Assembly: GCA_964352225.1 (NCBI GenBank)
Contig: CAYGRM010000179.1
Location: 1 to 13,005 of the forward strand
Origin: CAJQQY01 sp964352225
Lineage (GTDB): Bacteria; Bacteroidota; Bacteroidia; Chitinophagales; Saprospiraceae
Reading direction: 5' to 3'
Length of the DNA stretch: 13,005 bases
A program made the position numbers and the translations under genes. The stretch's first letter is position 1, and each line of letters starts with the position of its first letter. Below are positions 6,415 to 13,005 of this stretch, in pieces. The notes under the pieces were generated by a model. It was not told where the DNA came from and made no database searches. It was given only the letters and a program-made list of their open reading frames with translations.

Positions 6415-8906
6415 AAATTAGTTTTTAACATTTTAAGTTCTGAATCACGAGGATATTCCAAAAGCATTTCCTTAATAAGGGATTTCACATCTGGGTTGCC
6501 TCCATTTTTAATAAGTCGGATAGCTTCATGCCATCGTTTTTTACCTGTTGCAGAATGAATAAGGTCAGCATTATCGCCTCCTGCTTGTTCCCATATTCCA
6601 TTATGATCTGGCCCAGAAGGAAATAATTTTGTTGCCTTTTCTTCAAGAGCATTCCAGCATTCTTTTTTTGAAATACTAGTGGATGAATTACTAATCATCG
6701 AAAATCCCAATTTCGACCAAAAACCAAGTCTATCTGAACATTGATATAGTGCTGGTAATAAGTCTTTACGACGAATGAGTTGAGAATAACAACGTTCAGC
6801 AACACGTTTCCAATCTTTATTATTAACCAATTTACCTAAAAGTGTTGCTTCAATATTTGTAAAGCGATTCTTTTCAATTAAATAAATCGCTTCATCCTGA
6901 CCAAATGATGATATGCTCTCGAAGAGATCAATCTTAGAAGAAAGCGTTAAGCTTTTATTTTCTAATAATTGGTAAATGAAAGCTCTTGATTCTATGTGGT
7001 CTTTTAGTGTTTTTTCTAAATCTTTTAAAACTATCTTGCCTTCCATTATTGCCTGAAGAATAGAAATGGATGTTGCGTGCAGAAAATTATCTTTGACCGA
7101 TTTAGGTAGGAATCCCCATACTTCTTTTCTAAATGGATATTTCTTTAAATCATTCACGGAACTGGTACTGATTTTCAGCAGAAGTTGGGTATCAAACTCA
7201 TGCCCTTCCCTCAGTAAATCCATAATTGAAAAAAGAACCTGTGATGGATTGCTAATCCCATTCCACATATCTACTTTTTGCAACTCCGTAATTTTAAACC
7301 ATAATCTTTGCCATCCTTCATGGGCAATGTCCATAGCATCTAGTAATAAAGGATTATCATTATATCGTTCTACTGAGAGCGAATAAAGTCGCTCATCATC
7401 TCTGGATATTGATAACTCAATAAACTTATCATCAGAGATTTCTTTAGCAATAAGTTTGATGACTTTAGAATGATCTTCTTGAGTATCAATATTTAATTGA
7501 TGTTTCAAAGCTATTTCTGCATCATATAGCGTTAATCCTAATACCCCATGGAGGTACAACCAATTTTTTCGTTGTGCTAATTCGAAAAGAATCTTTGCGA
7601 TGCTTTTTTTAAGCTTCTTCGGCAATGACAGAACAAGGTCTTCACCCGCTTCAAAGGGCAAAAGTGGTTCTAAATGTTCAATCAACGCCGGTTCGGTTAT
7701 AAACCAATTCCAGATCGTTGTAGAAGATTTCTTCTTCCAATTGGAAAGGGAATAATTAAGACTCTTCATTATGGCTTGGTTCCACCAGCCCGAATCCTTC
7801 GCATTAAATGCTGCCATCAGCAATGTAGTCATGCTCGAATCAAGTTTTTGATTCATCAAATGGGTATTTAATCTGCTTTCCAAAGCTTTTGATAAATGTG
7901 TTTCTGCATTGGCAAATCCTGACCAGTTAGGATTCGCCAAAACAAGCATTTCATTGGGAGAAGAGTTGTTTATTCGCTTTATAATCGTTTCTATAAGTTC
8001 TGCTTTTTTTACAGAGGCAAATTTAGAATTAGGGCTAAAGTAACTAACCAAGTGAACAAAATTCATCAACTCATTAAAATCGGATTTCACAAAAGATTGA
8101 TAGACAGCTAGCATCGTCTCCATCACATTTAGATCATCGAATTCCTCAATGGTAAATTCAAAATCATTGAGTAAATTTTGGAGGTCTTTCGCTTGTAAAT
8201 CATCACCTGCCAACAAGTGTGCTCCTTGAGACTCAATCAATTCAACACAATTAGATTCAATCAATTTGAAATTTGTATTAACCCAATTAATTCGCAATTC
8301 TTGCGGAACAAATACCAAATTCAATAATTCCATTTTGATTTTTTGTGGATCAAAAGCCACTCCAATCCTCAGCTTTAATTTTAGAGCATCAGGAATCAAA
8401 TGCCATATTCGACTCAACCATTCAAAATAATCTTCCTCACCTAGCCACGCAATGGTGTTATCAAAATCATGATGTTTAATTAAAGCATTAACTGCACATG
8501 GTAATTGAGATGGTTGATGTTTTTTGAACTGTGGATTAATAGTGTTTGGCTGTATTCCTATTGGTTTTAATGCAATTTCTTTATCAATATGACCTAGAAA
8601 ATAAGGTATTAAAACGGTAATATCCTTTAGTTTGAGGTAGTCTTTTTCCTTCATAATTAGTGCATGAGAAAAGAGCCGTCCTCTTCGTCCCGCAGAAAGA
8701 TCAGGAAAGGATTTAACCAATATAAAAAAACCAACTCGCAAGAACCCACTTATCGCAGGTTTCTTAAGAACCGTATCGGGAGGCCGATCGGTAAGGTCAG
8801 TCGAATTCCCTAATTTCTCAGGGGTATTCGTTTTAGAGAATGAGGAATTAAGTAAAGCATAGCCCCCATTTTTATCTCCATAAATTGCTTGATGTATCTG
8901 AATCAT
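6411..8906 (-). CDS. GAP1-like GTPase-associated protein with C-terminal EAD1 domain
   Basis: An 831-residue protein. The N-terminus (about 1-90) has the signature I associate with GAP1 N-terminal domains: IHQAIYGDKNGGYALLNSS, a TDLTDRPP segment, SGFLRVGFFILVKSFPD, and AGRRGRLFSHALIM. The middle (about 90-740) is long and mostly helical, consistent with a scaffold or sensing region, with no enzyme motif seen. The last about 84 residues (748-831) are an EAD1 domain: IWEQAGGDNADLI, T-x4-W, AIRLIKNGG, LL-EYP. The start is supported by an ATGA overlap with the upstream GTPase gene. Families of this type are the central protein of GTPase-centred conflict systems; the EAD would recruit the next gene's product. 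The position between the GTPases and the effector fits a signal relay. Confidence 0.85.
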   Translation of the reverse strand: MIQIHQAIYGDKNGGYALLNSSFSKTNTPEKLGNSTDLTDRPPDTVLKKPAISGFLRVGFFILVKSFPDLSAGRRGRLFSHALIMKEKDYLKLKDITVLIPYFLGHIDKEIALKPIGIQPNTINPQFKKHQPSQLPCAVNALIKHHDFDNTIAWLGEEDYFEWLSRIWHLIPDALKLKLRIGVAFDPQKIKMELLNLVFVPQELRINWVNTNFKLIESNCVELIESQGAHLLAGDDLQAKDLQNLLNDFEFTIEEFDDLNVMETMLAVYQSFVKSDFNELMNFVHLVSYFSPNSKFASVKKAELIETIIKRINNSSPNEMLVLANPNWSGFANAETHLSKALESRLNTHLMNQKLDSSMTTLLMAAFNAKDSGWWNQAIMKSLNYSLSNWKKKSSTTIWNWFITEPALIEHLEPLLPFEAGEDLVLSLPKKLKKSIAKILFELAQRKNWLYLHGVLGLTLYDAEIALKHQLNIDTQEDHSKVIKLIAKEISDDKFIELSISRDDERLYSLSVERYNDNPLLLDAMDIAHEGWQRLWFKITELQKVDMWNGISNPSQVLFSIMDLLREGHEFDTQLLLKISTSSVNDLKKYPFRKEVWGFLPKSVKDNFLHATSISILQAIMEGKIVLKDLEKTLKDHIESRAFIYQLLENKSLTLSSKIDLFESISSFGQDEAIYLIEKNRFTNIEATLLGKLVNNKDWKRVAERCYSQLIRRKDLLPALYQCSDRLGFWSKLGFSMISNSSTSISKKECWNALEEKATKLFPSGPDHNGIWEQAGGDNADLIHSATGKKRWHEAIRLIKNGGNPDVKSLIKEMLLEYPRDSELKMLKTNL

Positions 8907-9745
8907 AATTTGAGTGCAATTTCAACCAATCGAGTCAAATCAGGTTCTTCTGGATCATCTTCTAAAACTAAATATCCAAAAGATTCTGGTAGTTCATCGA
9001 GGTATCGATTTTTTGCTTCTTCATTATCTAAAGGAAAATGCTGAGCGGATAATCCGATCACTTTATAGCTATCTTTTTGCCATAGGCTGTCAAGGAAATG
9101 GTAGAAGAAGGGCATACGTACCTGCAACTCCTTCAAAGGTTTTTGATCTGAATGAAGTTCATCCCAACAGGTCAAAACGATTAATAGTTTTGGGCTTTGA
9201 ATGGGAGATTTGATACTGGTTTCTCTTGCATGCAATAGTGTTTGTATCAATTCAATATATCGATATTGGTCAGATAAACGATCTTTAGGATTTGGATCAT
9301 TCTTTGAATTATCTTTCGACTCATCTTTTTCAGCATAACCTGTCAGACTTAAATCATAATGATGGAATAAACGATTAGGGCGTATAAATAGAATCCACCT
9401 GTCATTCAACTTGGCACGTTTCGCCCAACGGTTATCATATTCTAAAAAATCAATAATGTTACGTACTTGCTCTCCTCCATAATCTTTAAAAACCAGATCA
9501 AACTCTTCTTCATCAAGACTTGCACGTAGGGTAACCTCTAAATTTTCATCAGCGGGAGTCGTTGAGGTTTCCTCTCCATCAGCGAGTCTTTCATAAGCTT
9601 TTTCCAATCCTGAAAAATCCTCAGAATTTTTCACCAATTTAATTCGGCCTGAATGAGCTTGTAATCGACCATAGAGCTGAGCCTGAAAAGTTGTCTTTCC
9701 TGATTTAGGAGCTCCAATAATTAACATTGAGTTATTGATTTTCAT
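8903..9745 (-). CDS. Predicted GTPase of the DO-GTPase1 type
   Basis: A 280-residue protein when started at ATG 9745 (MKINNSMLIIGAPKSGKTT). An upstream in-frame ATG at 9784 would add 13 residues but lie further inside the preceding gene; P-loop proteins of this type normally start just before the first strand, so the shorter form is chosen. It overlaps the upstream stop by 14 bases. P-loop: GAPKSGKTT (11-19). Switch II/Walker B: DLVFKDYGGE with D88. NKxD equivalent: LTCWDEL with D195. G5-like: GLSAQ near 231-235. An acidic, low-complexity insert (EKDESKDNSKNDPNPKD) separates the middle strands. It is paired with a second GTPase directly upstream; paired GTPases are the defining feature of this system type. 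I infer that the two form a nucleotide-dependent switch controlling GAP1. Switch II has DYGGE rather than DxxGQ. Confidence 0.82.
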   Translation of the reverse strand: MKINNSMLIIGAPKSGKTTFQAQLYGRLQAHSGRIKLVKNSEDFSGLEKAYERLADGEETSTTPADENLEVTLRASLDEEEFDLVFKDYGGEQVRNIIDFLEYDNRWAKRAKLNDRWILFIRPNRLFHHYDLSLTGYAEKDESKDNSKNDPNPKDRLSDQYRYIELIQTLLHARETSIKSPIQSPKLLIVLTCWDELHSDQKPLKELQVRMPFFYHFLDSLWQKDSYKVIGLSAQHFPLDNEEAKNRYLDELPESFGYLVLEDDPEEPDLTRLVEIALKL

Positions 9746-10715
9746 AACTGCCTTTATATTTAAAGAAAAAATCAGTCGTTTCACCCCGATCAGGAATTAT
9801 TTGAAGTGACTGAGTTTTACACATTTCATTGATAAGGTACTCGGTAACACGAAGATTATTGACATGGCATAAGGTGTCAGTATCCTCTTTAGAATAGTTA
9901 CTGATTTTGAGGGTTAGAGCATGGGGAAATAATCTTACCATTGCTTTATCAATCGCTTCTTTAATATTCGGACGAACTTCCTTTATTTTATCTGCCTTTG
10001 ACCAAACGATAGTTACAGGTCTCTGTCCTAAATTTGCAGCAACCTGTCCTGCAAGTTGAATGATTTTTAGTTTGGCTCGCCCTCTTTCCCGAATGATGGC
10101 TTCGCTATCGATAAAGAAAATGAAAGCTTGTGCATGCTGGTAAATCCATCTCGCATTTTCAGCATTGATATCGTCGACCTTGCTAGCCCATTTTGTAAAT
10201 ACTTCCCCTGAAGAATCAGCAAAAAGAATATCCTGAAATTGGTCTTCATTACGCAGAGCAAGATGAAAGAGACTGTAAAAATCAGGAGCAGAGGGAGTGG
10301 TTGGGGGGAAATCTACTTTACCATTCGGCTTTATCTTTAGGTGTTTAGCTAAATTCTCCCATGCGACTAGACTAAAACTCCCTGCAAAATTCCAATTCTT
10401 AAACTTCTTGCCGTTATATAATAAAGTATAAAGCATTCCAAGGTATGAACTTTTCCCTGCATTGGCTGCCCCGATAATTCCAATAATTTTGGGTGAGGAG
10501 CGATGAGAAAGTAACTCAATATCTTCAGGTTGGAGTGCAAGTCCAGACCACGGAATGATGGTTGATTTTGATTTGGTACTTTTCTTTGTTGATTTTGGTT
10601 CAGACTCTATCCCTAACCAATGTGGACAGGATTGGTGTTGAGGACTCGTTGATACTTTACACAAACCTTTAGGAGCATGGCATCCTTCATATGGGCACTT
10701 TTTTCGCATCGCCAT
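9732..10715 (-). CDS. Predicted GTPase with N-terminal zinc finger, DO-GTPase2 type
   Basis: A 327-residue protein. The N-terminus carries four cysteines, C7-x4-C12-x6-C19-x10-C30, in CPYEGC...C...C, a likely zinc knuckle. A basic linker follows (TKKSTKSKS). GTPase motifs: P-loop GAANAGKSS (82-90), Walker B/switch II D167-SSGE, and base-recognition SKAD (239-242) after VTIVW. FIFFIDSEAIIRERGR is a central strand and helix. The start ATG follows the GASH stop with no gap (TAGATG); an ATG two codons later is an alternative. The next gene's start lies within this gene's last codons. Paired with the GTPase encoded at 8903-9745, it matches the two-GTPase core of GASH/GAP1/EAD systems. The zinc finger may contact nucleic acid or a partner; this is inference. 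Confidence 0.84.
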   Translation of the reverse strand: MAMRKKCPYEGCHAPKGLCKVSTSPQHQSCPHWLGIESEPKSTKKSTKSKSTIIPWSGLALQPEDIELLSHRSSPKIIGIIGAANAGKSSYLGMLYTLLYNGKKFKNWNFAGSFSLVAWENLAKHLKIKPNGKVDFPPTTPSAPDFYSLFHLALRNEDQFQDILFADSSGEVFTKWASKVDDINAENARWIYQHAQAFIFFIDSEAIIRERGRAKLKIIQLAGQVAANLGQRPVTIVWSKADKIKEVRPNIKEAIDKAMVRLFPHALTLKISNYSKEDTDTLCHVNNLRVTEYLINEMCKTQSLQIIPDRGETTDFFFKYKGSYENQ

Positions 10716-12023
10716 CTATTTTTTGGTTGCTAATTTTATTGCTTGTAAATCATGAAAAATCCAAACGGCTAAATCTGCCAGAGAAACTTCTGACGTTTTA
10801 GCAATGCCCGTTTCAGAAAATATATCATTCTCTGAAACTTGATTGAGATGATTTGCTAAAGCACAACCAAATGATTTACGCCCAACAATATTGTTAACTA
10901 AAACCTTCAATAATTCATCCTCTTCTTCCTTCAACTTGAATGCTTCTTCAATCCACTCTTTAAAAGGTTTCGGATCATCTATGGATTTACCATGAACATC
11001 TTTTAACGTTTCCATCAGAAGGAAGTCCACACTATGAGGATAAATGGGGGCAACTAAATCAGCTAAATCAGTAGCCATCAAAATAGCAGCTTTGATAGGA
11101 TTGAGGGAGTGATAAGAAGCATCTAGACTGGGAGAATATAAGGTTTGTTTCCACCATAGCAATTCACTTCGTTTATTATTAGCCATAGCCCCTTGTTGCA
11201 AGCCTTCAGATATTTGTTTCAAAAAAGGTTGTATGTGTGAAAGAGAGTTTTCAACTTGTTCCTCAACAAAAGTTGATAGGGCTTTTAAATTTTTATTCTG
11301 GGTTGTCAAAGCAGAATTAATTTCTTTTGCTAAACCATCTGATACCTGTTTCGCAAAATGTGGTGCCCAATGTTGATGTTGCGGATTACGGGGATTGGAA
11401 CCTATATTTTTTGAGTAACTTTTCCATCCACTATTTTGTGCGCCATCCAATAGGTATTCCTCTATTTTTTCCTCACTAACTGATGCTGTAGTAATTTTAT
11501 TTTTTGGAGAAGTAGAACGATCACTTTCAATATTAGGTTTTGATGGAATAATGAGGCTATTATTACTCCAAAAATATTGACCTGATTTTTCAACCTGATT
11601 CGCTATAGTTTGAAGGAAACCAGAAATCGTTTCCTGTTCCCCTGCAAGCTGATAATGGTTAATAACATCACGGCTTGTATGCCAAATAATTGCGGCAAGT
11701 TCATCATCTTTTAATAATAATCTCAGCGAATCAAGAATGACCGCACGTATATAAGTGGTGGATTTTTCTTTCGTTTGGCTAACACTATTTTTAAATGTTT
11801 TCCAATTACTAATAATGGCTTTTTCTACTTCAGCAACAACAGGATCATCTTCAAAAATTTGAGGATCAATAGCTACTAATGTATAAGGAATAATTTTGCT
11901 TTTTTTCTTTCGCAATTTATCTGCTAAGGATTTTGCAGTTTTTTGTAAATTGGGAATATTACCCTCATCAGAGGTTTTTATGAATTGCTTGCTAAGAAAG
12001 GTTTGAATAAGTGTTTCTGTCAT
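10716..12023 (-). CDS. GASH-domain (GTPase-associated system helical) protein
   Basis: A 435-residue, almost wholly helical protein and the first gene of the operon. The N-terminal about 160 residues contain IPYTLVAIDPQIFEDDPVVAEVEKAIISNW, TYIRAVILDSLRLL and AAIIWHTSRDVI, which fit my recollection of the GASH domain named from GTPase-centred conflict systems. A polar, Ser/Lys/Asn-rich linker spans about 165-215. The C-terminal half (220-430) is again helical, with a segment LNPIKAAILMATDLADLVAPIYPHSVDFLLM. No catalytic motif, signal peptide or convincing membrane helix is seen. ATG 12023 is preceded by an AT-rich leader without a Shine-Dalgarno, typical of Bacteroidota. It is immediately followed by the zinc-finger GTPase. 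The likely role is a scaffold or sensor for the GTPase pair; the target signal is unknown. Confidence 0.75.
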   Translation of the reverse strand: MTETLIQTFLSKQFIKTSDEGNIPNLQKTAKSLADKLRKKKSKIIPYTLVAIDPQIFEDDPVVAEVEKAIISNWKTFKNSVSQTKEKSTTYIRAVILDSLRLLLKDDELAAIIWHTSRDVINHYQLAGEQETISGFLQTIANQVEKSGQYFWSNNSLIIPSKPNIESDRSTSPKNKITTASVSEEKIEEYLLDGAQNSGWKSYSKNIGSNPRNPQHQHWAPHFAKQVSDGLAKEINSALTTQNKNLKALSTFVEEQVENSLSHIQPFLKQISEGLQQGAMANNKRSELLWWKQTLYSPSLDASYHSLNPIKAAILMATDLADLVAPIYPHSVDFLLMETLKDVHGKSIDDPKPFKEWIEEAFKLKEEEDELLKVLVNNIVGRKSFGCALANHLNQVSENDIFSETGIAKTSEVSLADLAVWIFHDLQAIKLATKK

Positions 12024-12040
12024 AGTGTAAGAGATAGTTT

Positions 12041-12069
12041 AAAATGTACAATAATCAAGTTGTTATCAA
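12041..12069 (-). promoter_or_regulatory. Candidate promoter of the GTPase/EAD operon
   Basis: On the minus strand TACATTTT (12048-12041) matches the TAnnTTTG box at all fixed positions but the last. TTG (12069-12067) lies 18 bases upstream, close to the usual spacing. The box is 18 bases before the GASH start codon, so the leader would be very short. Confidence 0.4.
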
Positions 12070-12073
12070 TAAC
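12062..12073. promoter_or_regulatory. 12-bp palindrome over the operon's -33 region (possible operator)
   Basis: GTTATCAATAAC is a perfect inverted repeat (GTTAT and ATAAC around two bases) covering the proposed TTG element. An 11-of-12 match, ATTATTGATAAC, occurs at 12304-12315. A repressor site is possible, but chance is also likely in such AT-rich DNA. Confidence 0.3.
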
Positions 12074-12467
12074 CAGTCCTTTACGAAAAAAGTGACATAC
12101 TGGCATTTGGTGATGGTTGCTAACAATATAATCAATGCAAAAATATTAAAAAAAGTTCATATTCGTTTCTTGCTATTAAATTGTTGTTTCTCTAATCCAC
12201 ATGAATTTTTGTCATAAAAAATAAATCGACAAATAACCTCAATGAAAGGCCGTGATTCGCTATCATATCACCGACAAATATTTTCTTGAATATTCAACTT
12301 AACATTATTGATAACAGCGTTTAGTTTTTCATTTCCCTCATGTGTGTTTGTATTGAACCTTATACATCCGAGTGTTCAGTTTTGTCTTTTTAAATAAAAA
12401 AAGGAACTAATTGAATTATCTCGATGTTTCATTAGAGAAATCAATTTTTTTTTAAAAAATTATACAA
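12074..12467. other. 394-bp AT-rich intergenic leader, no gene seen
   Basis: No credible coding frame was found on either strand. It lies between the divergent GASH operon and the 51-codon + strand gene and must hold the promoter of the latter, but no clear TAnnTTTG box was found there. The run ending in poly-T/A around 12445-12460 directly before the small gene lacks a stem and is not a terminator. Confidence 0.6.
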
Positions 12468-12623
12468 ATGAAAGGAAAACACTATGTAGCACCTTCAAAT
12501 TTATTTCCAAATAAATGGGCTGTTTTTACTCCCGATGGTGCCCAACTACAGGCGACTCAAAAAAACACGAAAGAAGAAGCTCAAGCTTTAGCAGACGGTC
12601 TAAATAATAAAAAAAAGGAATAA
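12468..12623 (+). CDS. Small DUF2188-like protein, 51 residues
   Basis: Reads MKGKHYVAPSNLFPNKWAVF, then TPDGAQLQATQKNTKEEAQALADGL and a lysine-rich end, stopping at TAA 12621-12623. The order HYV-P-(x)n-WAV-x(8-10)-T-K-EA-x-A is the DUF2188 pattern, a family of small cytosolic proteins of unknown function. The usual family length is 60-75 residues, so this is short but complete in pattern. The codon series is clean and a terminator follows. No Shine-Dalgarno is visible; the AT-rich stretch before the ATG is typical of Bacteroidota. It is transcribed divergently from the GTPase/EAD operon, and nothing shows that it belongs to that system. Confidence 0.65.
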   Translation: MKGKHYVAPSNLFPNKWAVFTPDGAQLQATQKNTKEEAQALADGLNNKKKE

Positions 12624-12678
12624 GCAATATTCAGACTTAGATAGTATTTAAAGATATTTTTCTATAAAGAGTGTAGTC

Positions 12679-12702
12679 ACTAGAAACTTACTTACTTCTA
12701 GT
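12679..12702. other. Hairpin 1 of 3 downstream of the small gene
   Basis: ACTAGAA (12679-12685) and TTCTAGT (12696-12702) pair around a ten-base loop, ACTTACTTAC. No U-tract follows. Its function is unknown. Confidence 0.45.
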
Positions 12703-12740
12703 TAAAGGATGATAGGAACATATCTGAATATAAAGAGACT

Positions 12741-12766
12741 AAACACTCTTATTGGTAAGAGTGTTT
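12741..12766. other. Hairpin 2 of 3: perfect 11-bp stem
   Basis: AAACACTCTTA (12741-12751) pairs perfectly with TAAGAGTGTTT (12756-12766) around a TTGG loop. The + strand tail is ATAAAAAA, not U-rich. In the opposite direction the tail is also not U-rich. It may be a processing or stability element, or a binding site. Confidence 0.6.
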
Positions 12767-12777
12767 ATAAAAAATGG

Positions 12778-12815
12778 AAAAGGACTGTGATAGTAAGTTA
12801 ACACAGTCCTTTTTT
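12778..12815 (+). terminator. Strong intrinsic terminator (hairpin 3 of 3)
   Basis: AAAAGGACTGTG (12778-12789) pairs with CACAGTCCTTTT (12802-12813) around a 12-base loop and runs into a T-tract to 12815. It serves the small + strand gene. Because the stem has A's on its 5' side, it could also terminate leftward transcription. Confidence 0.85.
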
Positions 12816-12842
12816 ATTAGCTTAATTTAGCTAATTTTTCAT

Positions 12843-12995
12843 TTACCATTCAGTTTTTATTTCTTTAAATATTCGAACTAATTGCCAAGGTTTTGCTTCC
12901 TTTAAGGCAACATTGAATATAAGTCTACACCTTCTATCAGCTTTTTCATTGTAAGCATCCGACCAACCACATCTTGCACCTTCACCTAACGCAAT
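12843..12995 (-). pseudogene. Unrecognised gene fragment entering the terminal repeat
   Basis: The minus-strand frame, with stop TAA at 12845-12843, reads back through 50 codons: IALGEGARCGWSDAY, NEKADRRCRLIFNVALKEAKPWQ, LVRIFKEIKTEW. It is closed upstream by a TAG at 12998-12996 and has no ATG, GTG or TTG in frame, so it cannot be a complete gene. The regular amphipathic helix pattern suggests real protein rather than chance. The first 15 residues lie in the 55-bp terminal repeat and recur at the left end. I do not recognise the family. It may be a gene broken by a stop or frameshift, or one that continues in sequence beyond the contig. Confidence 0.4.
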
Positions 12996-13005
12996 CTAAC
13001 TTTGC
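12951..13005 (-). repeat. Right copy of 55-bp terminal inverted repeat
   Basis: The exact reverse complement of bases 1-55. Here the reading frame inside it continues smoothly into 35 more codons of apparent protein (through NEKADRRCRL to the end). In the left copy the frame stops after four codons. The right copy is therefore more likely the native context of this sequence. Confidence 0.95.

Noticed and set aside
9746..9784. ATG 9784 as start of the second GTPase
   Set aside because: It would add 13 residues ahead of the usual P-loop start and overlap the preceding gene by 53 bp; ATG 9745 is simpler. Not excluded.
1..13005. Circular plasmid or phage genome closed by the terminal repeat
   Set aside because: The ends are inverted, not direct, repeats, so they do not circularise. 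No replication, packaging or structural genes are present.
1..13005. Transposon bounded by 55-bp terminal inverted repeats
   Set aside because: No transposase or integrase gene lies inside, no flanking target duplication can be seen, and the length equals an assembly k-mer size.
1..13005. CRISPR array or retron-like structure
   Set aside because: No regularly spaced repeats and no cas or reverse transcriptase genes; the only exact repeats are the 26-bp pair and the 55-bp ends.

Overview
The window looks like an accessory (mobile or defence-island) segment from a member of the Bacteroidota. The evidence is AT-rich DNA with little Shine-Dalgarno signal, one exact TAnnTTTG promoter box, and several small families that I know from Bacteroidota conjugative elements and plasmids: a DUF6876-type protein, a protein with an LPITETGYRSHF motif, a KilA-N protein and a stand-alone RadC/JAB protein. 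No rRNA, tRNA, CRISPR array or transposase was found. The two outermost 55 bases are exact reverse complements. A length of exactly 55 suggests a contig cut at a k-mer node in a de Bruijn assembly, so the window may be one whole contig bounded by a longer repeat.

Left part (1-2407, + strand): a damaged DUF6876 gene (one in-frame amber), a 101-residue conserved hypothetical, a KilA-N DNA-binding protein whose gene contains a 26-bp imperfect palindrome that recurs exactly 3 bp after its stop codon, a strong terminator, and a RadC-family JAB/MPN protein.

Middle (2499-5340): on the minus strand, a 675-residue protein joins a GHKL ATPase domain to what looks like a C-terminal PD-(D/E)xK nuclease. 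It overlaps by ATGA with the last 94 codons of a type I restriction subunit (hsdR). That hsdR tail abuts, at about 4800-4825, a + strand gene that has lost its 5' end, followed by a degraded HTH-regulator tail. This is a rearrangement scar beside the main system.

Right part (5365-12023, minus strand): the main content is a compact five-gene operon read from 12023 down to 5365: a GASH-like helical protein, a zinc-finger GTPase (DO-GTPase2-like), a second GTPase (DO-GTPase1-like), a GAP1-like scaffold ending in an EAD1 domain, and a nucleoside phosphorylase/hydrolase-fold protein also ending in an EAD1 domain. Genes overlap or abut by a few bases. This matches the GTPase-centred EAD conflict systems predicted by comparative genomics. 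The inferred logic is that the GTPase pair and GASH protein sense or time a signal, GAP1 transmits it, and EAD1-EAD1 pairing recruits or releases the nucleosidase-type effector, which would attack nucleotides or nucleosides during infection.

Far right (12024-13005): an AT-rich leader with a candidate promoter and a 12-bp palindrome upstream of the operon, a 51-codon DUF2188-like gene on the + strand, three consecutive hairpins ending in a strong terminator, and a 50-codon gene fragment running into the terminal repeat.
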